A DNA stretch of 64,000 bases from Caprimulgus europaeus (taxonomy: Eukaryota > Chordata > Aves > Caprimulgiformes > Caprimulgidae), in the NCBI GenBank assembly GCA_907165065.1, contig OU015528.1, positions 26,618,015 to 26,682,014 of the forward strand, given 5' to 3'. The notes under the pieces are model-generated. The model worked only from the letters and a program-made list of their open reading frames with translations. It searched no databases and was not told the origin of the DNA. Position numbers and translations under genes: made by a program. How positions within the stretch are numbered: position 1 is the stretch's first letter; each line of letters begins with the position of its first letter. Below, piece by piece: positions 1 through 18,973 of the stretch.

Positions 1-11
1 CCCCCTGTTAC

Positions 12-5908
<5,897 letters not shown>

Positions 5909-5929
5909 AAGTGTGAAGCGTTAAATATT

Positions 5930-5944
5930 TCAGCTGCAGCTCAT
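5930..5944 (-). other. Short upstream ORF in the PRICKLE1 leader (4 codons plus stop)
   Basis: Inside the leader of the start exon, ATG AGC TGC AGC TGA sits in frame with the main ORF and stops 21 nt before its ATG. It would be present in every transcript that uses this exon. A regulatory effect on translation is inference. Confidence 0.5.
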
Positions 5945-5956
5945 CAAGCAGTTGAT

Positions 5957-8900
5957 CTGGAAGAAGAGATTAACAGAGCTTTAATAAATTGGAACATGCA
6001 ACAACTAATTATCAGTGTAAATGATCTTACAACAGCTCAGTATTCCTTGTGGTGTGCAGAACAATAAATTACTGAAACATCAGTACAACTTGCTACAAGC
6101 AATTCAAAAGTGCTTAAGAAAACCAGACATACACAACCACAATGTATTTCAATATTAACACCTGTCATCTTTTACACTTCTGCTTGTTTCACATCACAAA
6201 TGTTATGTAGGTATATCTAGGAAAAACTCACAGGGCATAAAGGAAACAAAAAGAATAACACAACTCTTCCTGAAATCATTACTACCACCAGTCCAGTAAC
6301 ACAAAAGATGGGACAATCACTTGTCAAAAACTACATAAATTGTCGGGGACAGATGGTTGCGCAAGTAGCATCCTGTTTTCCACAGGGTAGCCACAGAGCG
6401 GCGAGTGTCTGCTAGATTCCTCTGAGACCTTTTTTTAAGCTGTATCAGAGCGGAAGGGAGTTGGTCCAGTTAAATATCTGAAATCCAACTATGCCAGATT
6501 AGGTTCTGTAAAATACATCATGGTTGCTCTGTTAATTTAAAACCCTGCAGGGAGATGCTTCTCTTGATTCATGAAGCCTGCAAAGCTTAGTATCAGTGGG
6601 ATCACTTTGAGTCCCAATTGGCAAAGGAGGCTCTCATCAGCATCCGTAGCATTCTGCAGTAAAAAGCTTATTAAAATACATATCTTGCATTCATTCTAGC
6701 AAAAGTTCTCAGGAAATTCAGACCAGGAATTTCAGTGAAATACACATTACCAAAAGCAGAGAAAATGTATCCTACCATGAGAGACACCATAACCACTGGA
6801 GTTAGAAACAAGCTTCCTTTTACAGCACAACATTACACATCAGCTGTGCCTTCCCCGTTTTAGGCAGTTCTTTCACCTATTCATCTAAATACAGATAAAT
6901 TTTGTTAGCACTAGATCTGTCAGCTGCAGAAAATTTTAATCCCCTTGTCATATAACCTTGCTGGTGGGTCTAAAGGGGAGAGCAATCTAAAAACTTCTAG
7001 AGGGTCCCACATTACATTTCCAGTCTTGTCATCACCATATTAGAGAAAATAAGTTGCTGCTAGATCACAGGGGGAAGAAGATTTAAGGCCATGCTCCCAA
7101 GTATTCTGCTAGTTACTCAGCAGGAGTTTCTCCTCCTTCAAGCGTGAGCACTGGTGAGTGCCAGGCTCTGTTGATTCAGTATGTAACGCAAACCTGGTCC
7201 ATAAAAAGTGGCCACAAGCATCCAAAGCTACAAACTCAGAGAAATGATGATATTCAGTATTACACAGTCTATCTACCCCCGTGTCCAATATGTCTATGCA
7301 TTCCCACACCCAATAAAAAGAGATGGGATTACTTAACTCTGCCACTGGGCTAGTGCTCAAAAAAATTAACTTATTTGTTAACTTCACTCCAAAAACTTCT
7401 AGTTCAAACACATATGTACTATTTTTGGTGCACTGCTAAGATACCAGCACACTTCTATTACCCCACATAGTTACACTGTAATAAAAGATGCATTTAATAG
7501 TTGATTGGGCAAGCAAACCTGCCAACCCCCCCTTTAGGAACAGGCTATTTCTACAAAGCTTGTCAGCTGTCAGGCAAATCTCTGAAATTTTACTCCAGCT
7601 GAACAACTGAAGGTTAGCAAAACAGCTTCCAAGCTTAGCATCACTATATTACAGTCTCTGTCAAGGAAGGTGAGTAAAGGCAAACTCAATCCTAGAAGTT
7701 CAATCCTATTTATTTAAAATAGAAAGACAGACGTGCTGGTATGTACTAGGTTCCCTGAATTCCTTTTCTTCAGAAACAAATTATAAGACAAGCGATACAA
7801 AACTGTTTCCCCTTTCTGTGTGCTAGTGGAAATGAAGTCAAGCATGAGGTATCTTTTTGTTATTGCTTGTATAAAACCAGGGTGCAATGAAGCAGGGACA
7901 GAGGAACAACTGTGATGCAGTTAAGAAACCACTCTAGCAAAAAAAGGCAACAGTGCTCACTGATGCAGACAGATAGGGATGCTTAGGTTGGTAGTCTGTC
8001 CCACACCATCTATACCCAAATAATTCTTAAGTATAAAATCACTATCAGTATCACTGAGAAGCCCAAGTCCTTCCAAGATCATCCTAGCAGCAGATTACCT
8101 GTTTTACAATTTTCCTTCATAAAGAGATACTCAGTTTACAATAAAGTGCCTCTCGCTGACGCCTAAGCTGGTATTTCCAATTTTTATGGCATTGTGCCAT
8201 AAGAACTTGTATTGGTCAGATGGCTGTCACTTTTCAAGAACTGACTCTTGCCCAATAACCCAGGAACAGGAGTGAAACACCTTTGCAAACATTTCACCAG
8301 GCAGTCTGACCTCAGCTGCACCAGAGGAAGCAGAGCAGACATGTCATTTAGGCAGAGGCAGGTTCAGCTCCACCAGTCCCCAGGCACCGGTGCAGGGTGC
8401 ACCCAGCCCGCTCACAACACCACCCGTGACTGAGTGGTTGCTTCAGCTTGATTATTCAAAAACCTCTCTCCCCAAGATCAAAGATTAACTTCTCTAACTT
8501 TCTTTCATTTCTTGAAAGACAAGGAAACAAACCAAAATCTGAATGTATGAAGGCATGCTAACTTCCCTAAGGATTTCTGAACACTAAGGTTAGGTGCATA
8601 ATTCTATGTGGCAAAAAGCAGCACCAGGTAACGTTAGGATTTCAAGTATAGCAAAGGTACATAAGCACAGGAGCATCGCCCAATCCCACAGGAAGAGACA
8701 AGGCATTAGTACGAGAGAGATCACGCTGCTTTTCCATGCAGACTGATCCTACCAGGGCCACCTCTGACCCATTCATTTCAGGCAGCGCACCGTCCAGCTC
8801 CAACAAGAGAAATCCACAGACCTACAGGCCCCTTCTCAGGGCAGGTTGAAAGTATGGCTGGTAGAGAATAAAGGAAGAATACACCTTACCTCCAACTGTA

Positions 8901-10950
8901 AAATGCAACTTCACAGTCAGAGTGCTCCTCCCCAGATAAGGCGACTGGAAATGTTTAAAGCAAGGTTCGTAAATCTCAATGAACCGAGATTACTCAAAGG
9001 ACACATTCACTTTAAAAGAACGCTGCCACAGAGCTAATGCGAAACTAGCTACAAAATGACTGACAGTACACCATGTATCAGCGTGGTCATGTCGCAAATA
9101 CCGTGGTGTTGCTGAGACTGAGTTTTCTAAACCAGTCCAGCTTAACAGCAGGCTATCTGCAGAACTATTTTAGCAATTGCTTGTTTAGTTCTCCTTCTTC
9201 TCCTGCTCAAGCATAATTTGGTTTGCATTTTAAAACTACAGGGTTCTTCCTCCCTGCCCCCAAACCACACTCATCCTTCAAAGTGATCTGTTTAAAATGA
9301 CTGCATCCTAAGGAGGATTCAAATGAACATAAACAACAGCTGAAAAAATAAATGCTTTCCGAGGGATGAGTAGAAAGGTGGTCTATCTACTCCTACCATG
9401 ACATCTACAAAACACAGCAAGGATGTTTTGTTTTGCTCTCTTAAAGTTTGTGGAACATTTTGAGGTTTCCGCTCTGTTTGTGTACTACCTCTCAAAAAAA
9501 AGCTTCATAGTCTACAAGGAGGTATTTCACTGGCAGCTTGACAACTATGAATAACATAATTGAATTAAATAGATACATTTGACTTAAAAAGAAAAGCAAT
9601 TAAGACTTCTTTTTCTACTGATGTATTAGAACGACTGTATTGTGACAAAGTTCTTAGAAGTAAAGACAAACCACACTCCTAATTACAAACCCATGGGTAC
9701 ATAAAACATTAGGAAATCAAACTTAGAGCAAAGCTATTACTGAACCCCATATGAAGGTTATCCCCACACTAGGATTTCCAGCTCACTGATTATGCTCACC
9801 CCTGACCAGATAGAAGAGGTCATGATTTGTGAGCACAGTTAGACAAACATCTCCTTGCCCATCCCCTGCTGTTTTACTCTGTCCTGCAGGGCAAATTGTT
9901 TAACAACTTTTTTGTTAGAAGGCTTGTTAACAAGGCTATAGGGGATACAAGATGCATATCACATGCATCCATTCACAATGAAGGCTCAACGAGTTAAGAT
10001 TAGCATGGCCAGCCCATTCACCTGCTTATTTAATCCCTGGTGCATGATAACTACATTAGAAGAGGAAGGGTGTAATACAGCAGCAATAAACCACCACGAA
10101 ATAACTATTATGTATCACACGAATGATCAGAAAGTCCCATTCCCTAGCTACAGTACAATAACGTATTTACAGACAGCGCAACTGCTCTGTACTTGGGAAA
10201 TCTGCATCCAGAGCTGATGAGCAGAAATTGTATCAGCACCAGCACACAGCAACTCCATCAGCTGTTGGGTCCACTATCGAGAGCCGCAGGGGAAGGAATC
10301 AAGCCTGTGTACTTGTTCATTTCATAGACTTTTAGACTCTAAAAGTAAGACAAGAACTTTTGTTCCCTTTTGTTAACCAGCATACAAGGACCAACAAAAC
10401 AGTTAACTGCTAACCTCCTCCAGCATCCTAGCACAGAGATCACTTTTCCAGCCTTCTCGGGCTATTTTCTTTTGACAAGCCATATTGCAAAGACAGGCTA
10501 CCTGCATTAACAAAAGGAGGAAGCACCGTGACAGAGCATCGCCCCACACCAACACATCCGATTTGGATGTATGATGCCTGGCGCTGTGCAGCACTGATGG
10601 AAATACGAGCGCACGCTGCAGTTAGGCAAGAACCAAACCTTTAGCCAAGGAAGCAGTATCCTCACGGATGCTTCCCACCCTCTCTCCTTAAGAGGACGTA
10701 CAGATTTAGAAAGAAACCATGCCTTTTACAGTCTCCCATTGATTTTTTAAATTCTATTTTAAACAGCAGCCAGACTTTACTCCAATGTACACATATACTC
10801 AGGTTTCACCCCGTCACCTGTTGGCTCCCGAACAACACCCTTCTTTGTCAGAGCTCGCAGCCCTCATCTGAGACAAGTTTCCAGAGGAAACGCTTCAAGA
10901 AAGTGTTCAATAAGCCACAAGACCGGAGTTGTAAGAACAAAATTCCCCGC
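5957..10950. other. Intronic AT-rich DNA, no gene seen
   Basis: Both strands carry only short frames without recognisable domains. No repeat family was recognised. GC content rises gradually toward the CpG island that follows. Confidence 0.7.
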
Positions 10951-12639
10951 ACAGCCCGGTTTATTCCGACAGACACGCTAATCCACACACGCTCACCCCC
11001 GAGGAGCCGGAGACGACGCCTCCTGCAGCAGGCAGGGCTCTCCGGGGGACAGGCGGGGTCTTTCCCGTCCCGCCCGAGTTTCCAGAGTGTTGCGGTGGGT
11101 CAGAGGCGCCCCCAGTCCCCGCGACCCCCCACTCCGGCCTCGCACCGTCTGCGCGACGGCACCGGCATCCATCCGCCGCTGCGGGGGAGCCGCGAGCGAG
11201 AGCGGACACCAGCAGCCGCAATCCCCTCCCACAGCACCGACGGAGCGGCAAGGTCGCTGGCGGAGCCGGGAGAGGAGGCGCAGGAGAGGCGATCCCCGCG
11301 GCAAACGCGCCCCCCACCCCCGCTGTTTTAATCCGAACCCCTTCCCGCAGCCCCGGGGCCGCAGAGAGCAGGAGAGGCGCCAGCAGCTCCCCGCCTCCGC
11401 GGGCGGGCACGGGGCGCAGCATCCCTGTCCGGTGCTCACCTCGGGCCGGAGCACGGCTCCGCTCCCCAGCAGGTCCGGCCAAGGGACGGGGCGGCGGGAG
11501 GGAGTGCTCCTCCTGCCCTGCCCTGCCCCTGCCGGGCGACGCCGCCGCTTCCCCTCCTCGCCCCGCCTGCTGAGAGAGCTACCTGCACCCCCTCCCCTCT
11601 CCCGGGCTGGGGGCTCCTCCCCAAAGGCACCCCGGGCTGGCACGGGCAGCACCTCCCGCCTCCCCAGCATCCCCCGTCGCGGGCAGAAGCGCGGCCCCAG
11701 CCCCTCACCGCTCCTCGGGCTGTGGGCGGGAGGAATTTCTCCCACCAGCGACCTTCCCTTCAAAGCGCTGCCCAAAGCCGGGAGGGGGAAGAAGGGGCAG
11801 CCACTCCTGCCACCCACCTCCAGGCAGGAAGAGTCGCCGGCCCCGCCGCCTGCCTACCCGGGGGACCAAGCGTTTGCAGAAGCAGTAAATTTCTGCGCTC
11901 AGGACACGACGGACAATGCTGTTTAGCGACAAGGCTTTTGTTCGCGTTTACGCCCGAAATAGATTTCCCACCCCACCCCTCTCCTCCCTCCGCCGAGCTG
12001 CGGCCGCCCCGGGCTGACCCGCCCCGGCCCGGCCGCCCCGCGCATCAAGGACAAGGACGGGGAAACGCTTGTTCCAGATAGCTGTGTAGAAATAAAAACA
12101 ATAAAAATAAAAATCAACCCGAAGCCGAGGACCACAGCGAGCAGATGTCCGTCATTGCCTCCCTCAGCCGAGAAAGAGGCGTCCGAGCCCCGGCCTACGC
12201 ACAGAAAAGTAACGCCCGAGCCCCCGGAGCATTTCCCGGGGACCCGCCAGCCCTCATGCTCACCCCAGCTCCAGCGTGGGCATACCAAGCCCCGGGAGGC
12301 GGGTGGTTCGGCTTCAAAGGCTGGCGGGCAGCTTCCCCTCCGGCACCGTGACTGTAACCGTGAACGCCGCGGTCAAATTTCCTCTTTCCTCTTCCCTCCG
12401 CTCTTTGTCTCCCTTGGGAAGTCATTATCAAAGGGAAGTTATTCGCGCTGCATCTCGGGGTCAAAGCGGCAACACCCCTTCCCCCCCTCCCCCCCGCTGC
12501 GAGGGGCAGCAGCGACCCAGCAGCCCCTCCCCACCCGCTCCAAGGTCCCGCGGCCGGGGACGCCTTATCTGCCCGGGCCCGCCGCGCGGGACAGCGACGG
12601 GGCACTTCGCAGACACTTATCGCTTCCCCCAGGAACCGA

Positions 12640-12651
12640 ATTTGCATTAAT
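12640..12651 (+). promoter_or_regulatory. Octamer motif ATTTGCAT followed by TAAT
   Basis: A perfect POU-factor octamer with an adjoining homeodomain core lies in an AT-rich notch (about 12,635-12,680) inside an otherwise GC-rich island. Function is inferred from the motif only. Confidence 0.3.
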
Positions 12652-12759
12652 TTAGAATACTTTTTCTAAATTTGAATGACTGCCCGCAGGGTGCTAAGGG
12701 AGCCGGCCCTGACGGGTACAGGCTGCCGCGGGCTGAGGCACTCGGAGAAGCATCCTCGT

Positions 12760-12787
12760 CCCCATCCCTCTCCCCGTCCCCTTCCCC
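12760..12787 (-). promoter_or_regulatory. Predicted G-quadruplex motif
   Basis: The minus strand has five G runs (4, 4, 4, 3 and 4 bases) separated by loops of 2-3 bases, which strongly satisfies the G-quadruplex pattern. It lies at the edge of the 11-12.9 kb CpG island. Confidence 0.55.
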
Positions 12788-13381
12788 GCGGGCTGCGCCC
12801 CTTCGCCCGCCGCCCTGACCCCCCCGGCGCTCAGCTGGGCACAGACGAGTGTCACTGCCGGCCGGGAAGAGCCCGTGTGCTGATGAACCATCGCCGGGGC
12901 AGACCGACAGACAGGCTGACGGACCAGGACCGATGCTGGGCTATCTATCTCAAGTCACAGAGCCTGTCCGGGGTTAAGGGCATTAAGAACAGCCCAGCGA
13001 CCAAGCCCATCCCCATCACAAACCGACCGTGCCATGAGATGGGCCCAGAGACCTCACAATTCCACCTGGAGCCGCAGGTGGATGAACAAGGTCCCACAGG
13101 GATCTGGCCCCATGAAATCAAAGACGCAGTCTGTGGCTCCTGCAGTGGAAAAAACCTGCTGAAACTCCAGCAAGTTAACCAGCTCAAATCCTTCCACACC
13201 CCATTTCACTTCCATAAGCAGTTTCGCTGGTTGCACTACCTCCATTCTTAAACTGCTCAGTTGTTTTGAGGTCAAAGTTGGCATATCACTCAGATGAACT
13301 AGAGATTTTGTCAGAGCTTTTTGTCAGTGCTGGCTTTGCAAGACTCGGAATCTTTCTATTCTGTTTGTTGGACTGAGCAGA

Positions 13382-13394
13382 CCCCATCTGGTGG
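13382..13394 (-). promoter_or_regulatory. CTCF-like core motif
   Basis: The minus strand reads CCACCAGATGGGG, agreeing with the CTCF core CCASYAGRKGGC except at its last position. It lies about 500 bp beyond the CpG island edge. This is motif evidence only. Confidence 0.3.
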
Positions 13395-14359
13395 CCAGCT
13401 GAACATCTGCCAACTCCATTCATAATTAATCAAAAATGGAAATGTCAGGAATAATGTTTATTCTACCCCACAACATGGCTGAATTAAATACCAACTATTT
13501 GCATATATTGTCTACTCCTTTTCCAGGGGTGCCTGACCTTTTCTTAGTAGTTCTCCGCAGTGAAAGCTCACTGTGTCTGCACAGCACATTGCAAAAAGGA
13601 GAATCTCATCTGGGGACTTCTGGAACAGAACCGACTCACTGGCTGCGGATAGATTTGCAAAGTTTCCTGACCTAGAGCATAATGAAGCCAAAGAAGAGAC
13701 ATTCACTTACTTTACTGGGCAGTCAAACTGTTCCTGATCTTGCTAACACTTTCCCTGACACCAAAGTGTTTGAGGGTGTACAGATATTGGCTGCACTGCT
13801 CTTTTTTCCCCCCCAAACTTTTCTGGCTCAAGCATAGGAACTACTATATTGTTCTGGGCAATGCACTTAAAGATTATCAGGCCAAAACCAACCGTTGCAA
13901 TCTTCTAGCCTGAACTCATGTGTTCATAAGATTCTCTTAAAATCACTGTCTGCATGAACAAAACATTTGATTTTGATCTAAAAGTACCAGCAATGAAAAA
14001 CCCACTACAACTCCTGTTAAATCCACTATGGGCCTTGTTAAATTGTTTCAAGTAATCAATTATTTTAAACTTTTTTTTTTTTTTTTTAATCGGATTGCTG
14101 TGTGCCAAGTGCTCTAACACTGGATCCCGGATCACATTGTATCATACCCTTGAACGTTATGCTAAAGAACCAGCTCTCATAACTCCCTCTAGGCATTTGC
14201 AAATTGTGAAAGTCATTCCTTAACTGTCTCTTTTGGTTCCAGCTGCTTCCAAAAGAACAAATGTGTTGCTATGATTTTTTAATTATTATTTTTACACAAC
14301 AAATACGACAGCACACATACTTGTTATCTTAAGCACAAACTATGCTACAGAATTTGCCT

Positions 14360-14388
14360 CCCCCCCCCCAAAAAAAAAAGAAAAAAAA
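14360..14388 (+). repeat. Low-complexity C10-A10-G-A8 tract
   Basis: Ten C are followed by ten A, one G and eight A. This is a simple sequence tract prone to length variation. Confidence 0.85.
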
Positions 14389-16999
14389 GCTAAAAAAAGA
14401 CAGGCACAAGCCAACTTGCCCTTTAAGGCACGTTCCACATTCTTGACTGCGGCTGGGTAGAGCTGATCCTTCAAACAACCGGATGGTTCAAGGGACCTGT
14501 AATGGATATGGAACCTTTTGCCCTAAGGTATTAGCACAAATTTAGTCTAGGTAACAACTTACTTTTACTACTGACCAGGGCAGAGGTGTTCTCTGGCCTG
14601 TAAGACATTTGCTAACTGCATCAGTGTGGTTTTCCAGTTCCGCAATTATCCACATCAGGGAACATCCCCTGAGATAAGACTGTAATTGCTACCTTTGTTG
14701 GCGGTCACCGAAGAGAGACCAAGGGGCAGAGAACGAATTAACCTCTTGTGCTTCAGAGGCAGCTTCTCTGGGTAGGACAGTGGCATAACACCCACCTCTC
14801 TAGCGCGATTAGTTCTGTGGATAAACAAAGAAGGTCATCCTCTACATCATCACCCTTTAATGATCACCACCTCCACTCCAAGAGGTTTAATTAAGCATCA
14901 TTTCACCTGTTCATTTAAAATAAAAAAAGTTGTGAGTCAGCTATGAAAGGTGAAAGTAGGCAGTAAGGTGAATGGAAACTGGAATAAAAAACCACAAAAA
15001 TCTGTGAGTAATAATTCTTTCAGAGAAGTGAATGAGAAAACTATTCAAAATAAAGCAGGTTTCATGTTTTGAAACAAAACAAACCAAGAAAGGTTTTGCG
15101 TGTTTCTGAAAGCACGGGAGGAGTCCATGGAACAGGAATTACAACTGCTCCCCAAGGGCTTATGCACAAATGAAAGCCGGTGCCTAAGGCAGGTGGGTAT
15201 GCCCCTCAGGAATTTTAGGGAGGTAAGATGCACCCATGTATGGCCCTGCCTGCAGGCTACAGCACAGGGATCTCTAGGACATGTTTATAGCACCAAGGTC
15301 CTTTCCACCTTCAGTGGGCCCAGGTCTATGCCCTGAGGGAGCAAAGAAGCCAGAGCAAGGGAAGCGGTTCCAGCACAGTCTGAGCTGATCTACTGGAAAG
15401 CCCAACCCAGTGAAAAAATGCCGGTCTAGTTCCCTGGCCCTGCCAGTGTTAGCACAAAGGAAAGACAGGACCAACTCCTGCAAGGCTGGACTGCTGTGGA
15501 GCTGCAGGCTCAGTTGTCAGCTTCGCTGCCTCTCTCCTCTAGGAAAACCAGGAGTCGTGGGCCTTGTGAACACAAGGGGAAGAGGGTCTTGCTCAGCCAG
15601 TACATTAAGAGCCTGACATCCAAGACCACTTTACATGACACTCAATTACAAGTGAATTTTAGCTATGTTCACCTTGGTATGTTCAGAAACCACTGTGGAC
15701 ATCCACCTGCATCTCTAAATACTTGAAGGCCTTATCAAATCTGGCCCTAGGCCTCCTCTCAGGTGAAGAACATGAGTGTGGAAGTACATCTTTGGAGGTG
15801 GAAACAGTCTGCACAATTTTACCACTTTATATGATCACTAGGAAACACCAGATATACTTGGATGCCCTTGAAGCAATGCTAAGGTCTTGAAAGAGAGCAA
15901 GGCCACCTCTCTTTGTGCCACTCCACACCTGCAGCCATAGGTGAAACCTCCTTGTGCTCTCCCTGTTCAACACTGCTTCCTTCTGCCTACCCCAACAGGG
16001 GAGTTTGGCACCAACAGGGGATCAATGCATGCTGCTGGGAATACAAGCTGCGAGAGGCAGACTGGTGCTGTTACTGGTGTAATGGGGACACTCAACTAGG
16101 TCACTGACCGGTGTCTTCCTGTATTTTCTTTTCTTGGGACTGCAAAGAAAGGGCACAGAGGTAGCACCTTGTGAGACCTGATGCCTCCAGAATCTGAATC
16201 TTTGCTAAATTTCAAGTAACATTTAAAAATGCAGAGAAAACCAGCTCTCTGTAGGAGACAGGCAGGTAAAAGATTATATGCAACTAAGACAAGAAGATAT
16301 GGGGATTAAAAGGAAGTGTGCATGTGAAATGCAACAAGTGAAAAAAATAAGGAAAAGACGACAATGCCTCAAACAACTTTAGAAAGTAAGTTAAAACGTC
16401 CAATAGAAATATTATCATCAGATAACAAATCAGCAGACAATCAAGTGGCACTAGATAAATAAAGGAAATGCTCATTTGTATTTTCACCTACCAATCAATA
16501 GCACAGGGAGCTGCTGAGGCGTCCAGCAAGCAGGCATCAGGCAGGGGAACAGCCTGAATGGTTTGCTATGGGGAGCTGCACCAGGTCCCACTGGCCTGAG
16601 GACTAGCCAGCATCAGCTACTGCATGTTGGGAATGCACACCTAAAAAGTTCATTTTACATCTTTTTCTCAGTGTTCTCTCAGTGAGGACCAATATATCTT
16701 TTAAAACCACAATCCTACTTCGCTTCAGCAGCAAAGAATTAAAGTTTCATTAAAATGCCCTTCCTTGTTGGGTCAGGCTAGGACTTGCTCCTGAACCAAC
16801 AGGTCTGTTGCCATATCTGGAAACTCTTAACCCCACAGGCTTTTCTGAAGACAGTAATCTTGATTTTATCGTAATTGGCTCTGCGCAGCCCACAGTCACA
16901 CGGGGCAGGGGTAACCACCCGGGTGCCCACAATACCGCTGCAACCACCGGCAGACAGCTGCGAGCAGCGCTCTCCTCCCTACATCGACACCCTTAGTTA

Positions 17000-17400
17000 A
17001 TTAGCACCCCCTTTCCCAGGCTGCACAAGGCACAAAGAGCCTTGCATCAACATGCGCCTGCAATGCTTTGCCAGTAGCAGAGGCTGATTCAGGGAGGAAT
17101 CCCTGCCTGGGCTTTTAATAACATCCCAGCACAAACACCATTATGCAACAGGGAAGGTGTTTCAGAGCTGGTGCTAATGCGCTGTTTGCTTATTGAGGGA
17201 CTTTGCAGCGAAGTATTGTGCCAAAGCCTGTGTGGATGATGAATGATGTCACTCTGATCTGTGTCAAGCTCTGTTCTCAGCCCCTGCCTCCAAAGAACTC
17301 CTCAAAATTTATCTAAAATGGTTTGGAAATTGATTTAGATTAAAAAAGGAAATGGTGCAAACTTTGCATGGTTCTTCCACCATGACCAAGACACACACAA
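17000..17400. promoter_or_regulatory. Candidate conserved noncoding element
   Basis: The sequence is mixed in composition and free of simple repeats. Dense homeodomain-like cores (TTAATTAG, TGATTTAGATT), a TGATGTCA half-site and ATTATGCAA stand out from the flanking DNA. I cannot measure conservation here, so the call is tentative. Confidence 0.2.
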
Positions 17401-18939
17401 AGGGACGCTCATCCCAGGAGCAGGGGATCTGTATAAAGGAACAAATATTAAAACTAATACTTAATCAACTACTAAAACTAATAAAGACAAATTTCAAACC
17501 TTTTGTGAGTACAGTTTTGTTGCACAAGTAATTCTCCAGTTACACTCAGTCTGCCCTGCTGCTGGCAATGCTTTTCAACAGCCTGAACTTAGGGGAAAAA
17601 ACAGGTGACTGAGTTTGAGTCAAGACAAAGTTCCACATGGAGGATTACTACTACTGCTGTCAGCATTATATCCAGAGAAAACAAATCCCAGTTTTAAGTC
17701 AAAGACAAGATTTGTAAAGGTTTGTGGTAACCTCCTCTTGCTTAAAACTGGCAGGGGGAGGGAAATCTAGTAGTCACTGAAACAGGTAACCAACAGAGTG
17801 CTATGTTGCCATAAGCCATATCCACAGCACACTACAAATACATGGGAAAGAACAATGTTTAGATTAACTATTAGCTTATTTTACCAAATTAACCTCCCAG
17901 GCCACCCTCAAGGCAGATAGCGATGCAAGGAGGATGTAAAAAAATGTCAGGTGTATAATGAGATGCATTACAACTTCATTAGCTTTCTTTAGTTCAGCAG
18001 TTGCCATACAGAGACTATCAGACTGATGAGCTGTCAAGACTGAAGGCCATGAAACTCTACTAAAAGGCATCACCAAAAAACATAAGTGTTTCAGTCTTTT
18101 GCATAGAAAGATCAATGATTAAATAATTATCCCAGCCAGGTAAGCCTGGCAAAGGTCCTCTCACTTCTTTCTCAGCAAACAAAAAATTGTCTTAAAGCTG
18201 AGCAGGCTTCTACTCTAACAGAGGCTCATTGTGCTTCCCTATCTGTCTGGATCATGACCTCTGCCACTACTGTTACTGTAGCCTTCTTGATTTTTATGTT
18301 TCTTTTTCTTCTTTTTCTTAAGAAGGCTCATCATAGGCTAGGCAGCACCCAAATGACACCCTGACTCCAGACAATAAGGCATAGTTTTACAATGAGTTTC
18401 CATGCTTTAAGTTGTTGCTGCCTTTAAAGAGAAATGGTATCCAAATTTCCTCCTTCCTCTTTTTATTTTCCCCTACCCTGAAGAAAAAAAAAAAGAAAAA
18501 AGAGAGGTGTAAGAGAAAGTCCTCTATCTAACTGAAGTTCCTTCTATGAAAGCCATGAAGGTTTCCCCCTCACTCCCATGTCTTTCTTGAATATGTTACA
18601 AATCTTCATAAGCTGGAATCTTGCTACAAAAAATTCCCACTATCTTGTTTCCCAATGGAAGTGCTATAATGTAACCCATTACCCCAAAACAGGCACCAAA
18701 CCAGCCCTCATTTACATGCCTGGCCAAGTAAAAACATCAATATGGATGGGGTTTTGCCCTTAATACAAATTTCACCTTACTAACATTAATTTAACTGTAT
18801 ATGACCAAATAAGATGCAGGGTAAACATACAAGGTTCATGCTTGCTGTCTCTTTTCCTAGAAGGGTTATGATGCAGCATGTTTTCTGGGAGACCCAAACA
18901 GGTTTTCCACTTAACAGAGTGAGGAATGCTGATTTGGGA

Positions 18940-18973
18940 GGTAGTTTTTCTCTGCAAGGTAGTTTTTCTCTGC
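18940..18973 (+). repeat. Short tandem duplication, 18-bp period
   Basis: The 16-mer ggtagtttttctctgc occurs at 18,940-18,955 and again at 18,958-18,973. Confidence 0.85.

Larger units (their letters stand above)
10950..12900. promoter_or_regulatory. PRICKLE1: Large CpG island 5 kb upstream of the PRICKLE1 start exon, possible alternative promoter
   Basis: About 2 kb is GC-rich with abundant CpG, in sharp contrast to its AT-rich flanks. On the minus strand it offers donor-like sites: CGAG|gtgagcac (intron base 11,439), GCG|gtgagggg near 11,706 and GG|gtgagcat near 12,257. Long frames on both strands are explained by the scarcity of stops in GC-rich DNA and show no protein family. The distal part contains G-rich minus-strand runs and an octamer motif. 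The donors point the same way as PRICKLE1, so a second promoter with its own untranslated first exon is likely. A purely regulatory CpG island is the alternative. Confidence 0.6.

Noticed and set aside
10993..11926. Frames of 274-279 codons on both strands in the proximal CpG island
   Set aside because: They show the same compositional effect, with mutually overlapping frames and no domains. The island is better explained as promoter or leader.
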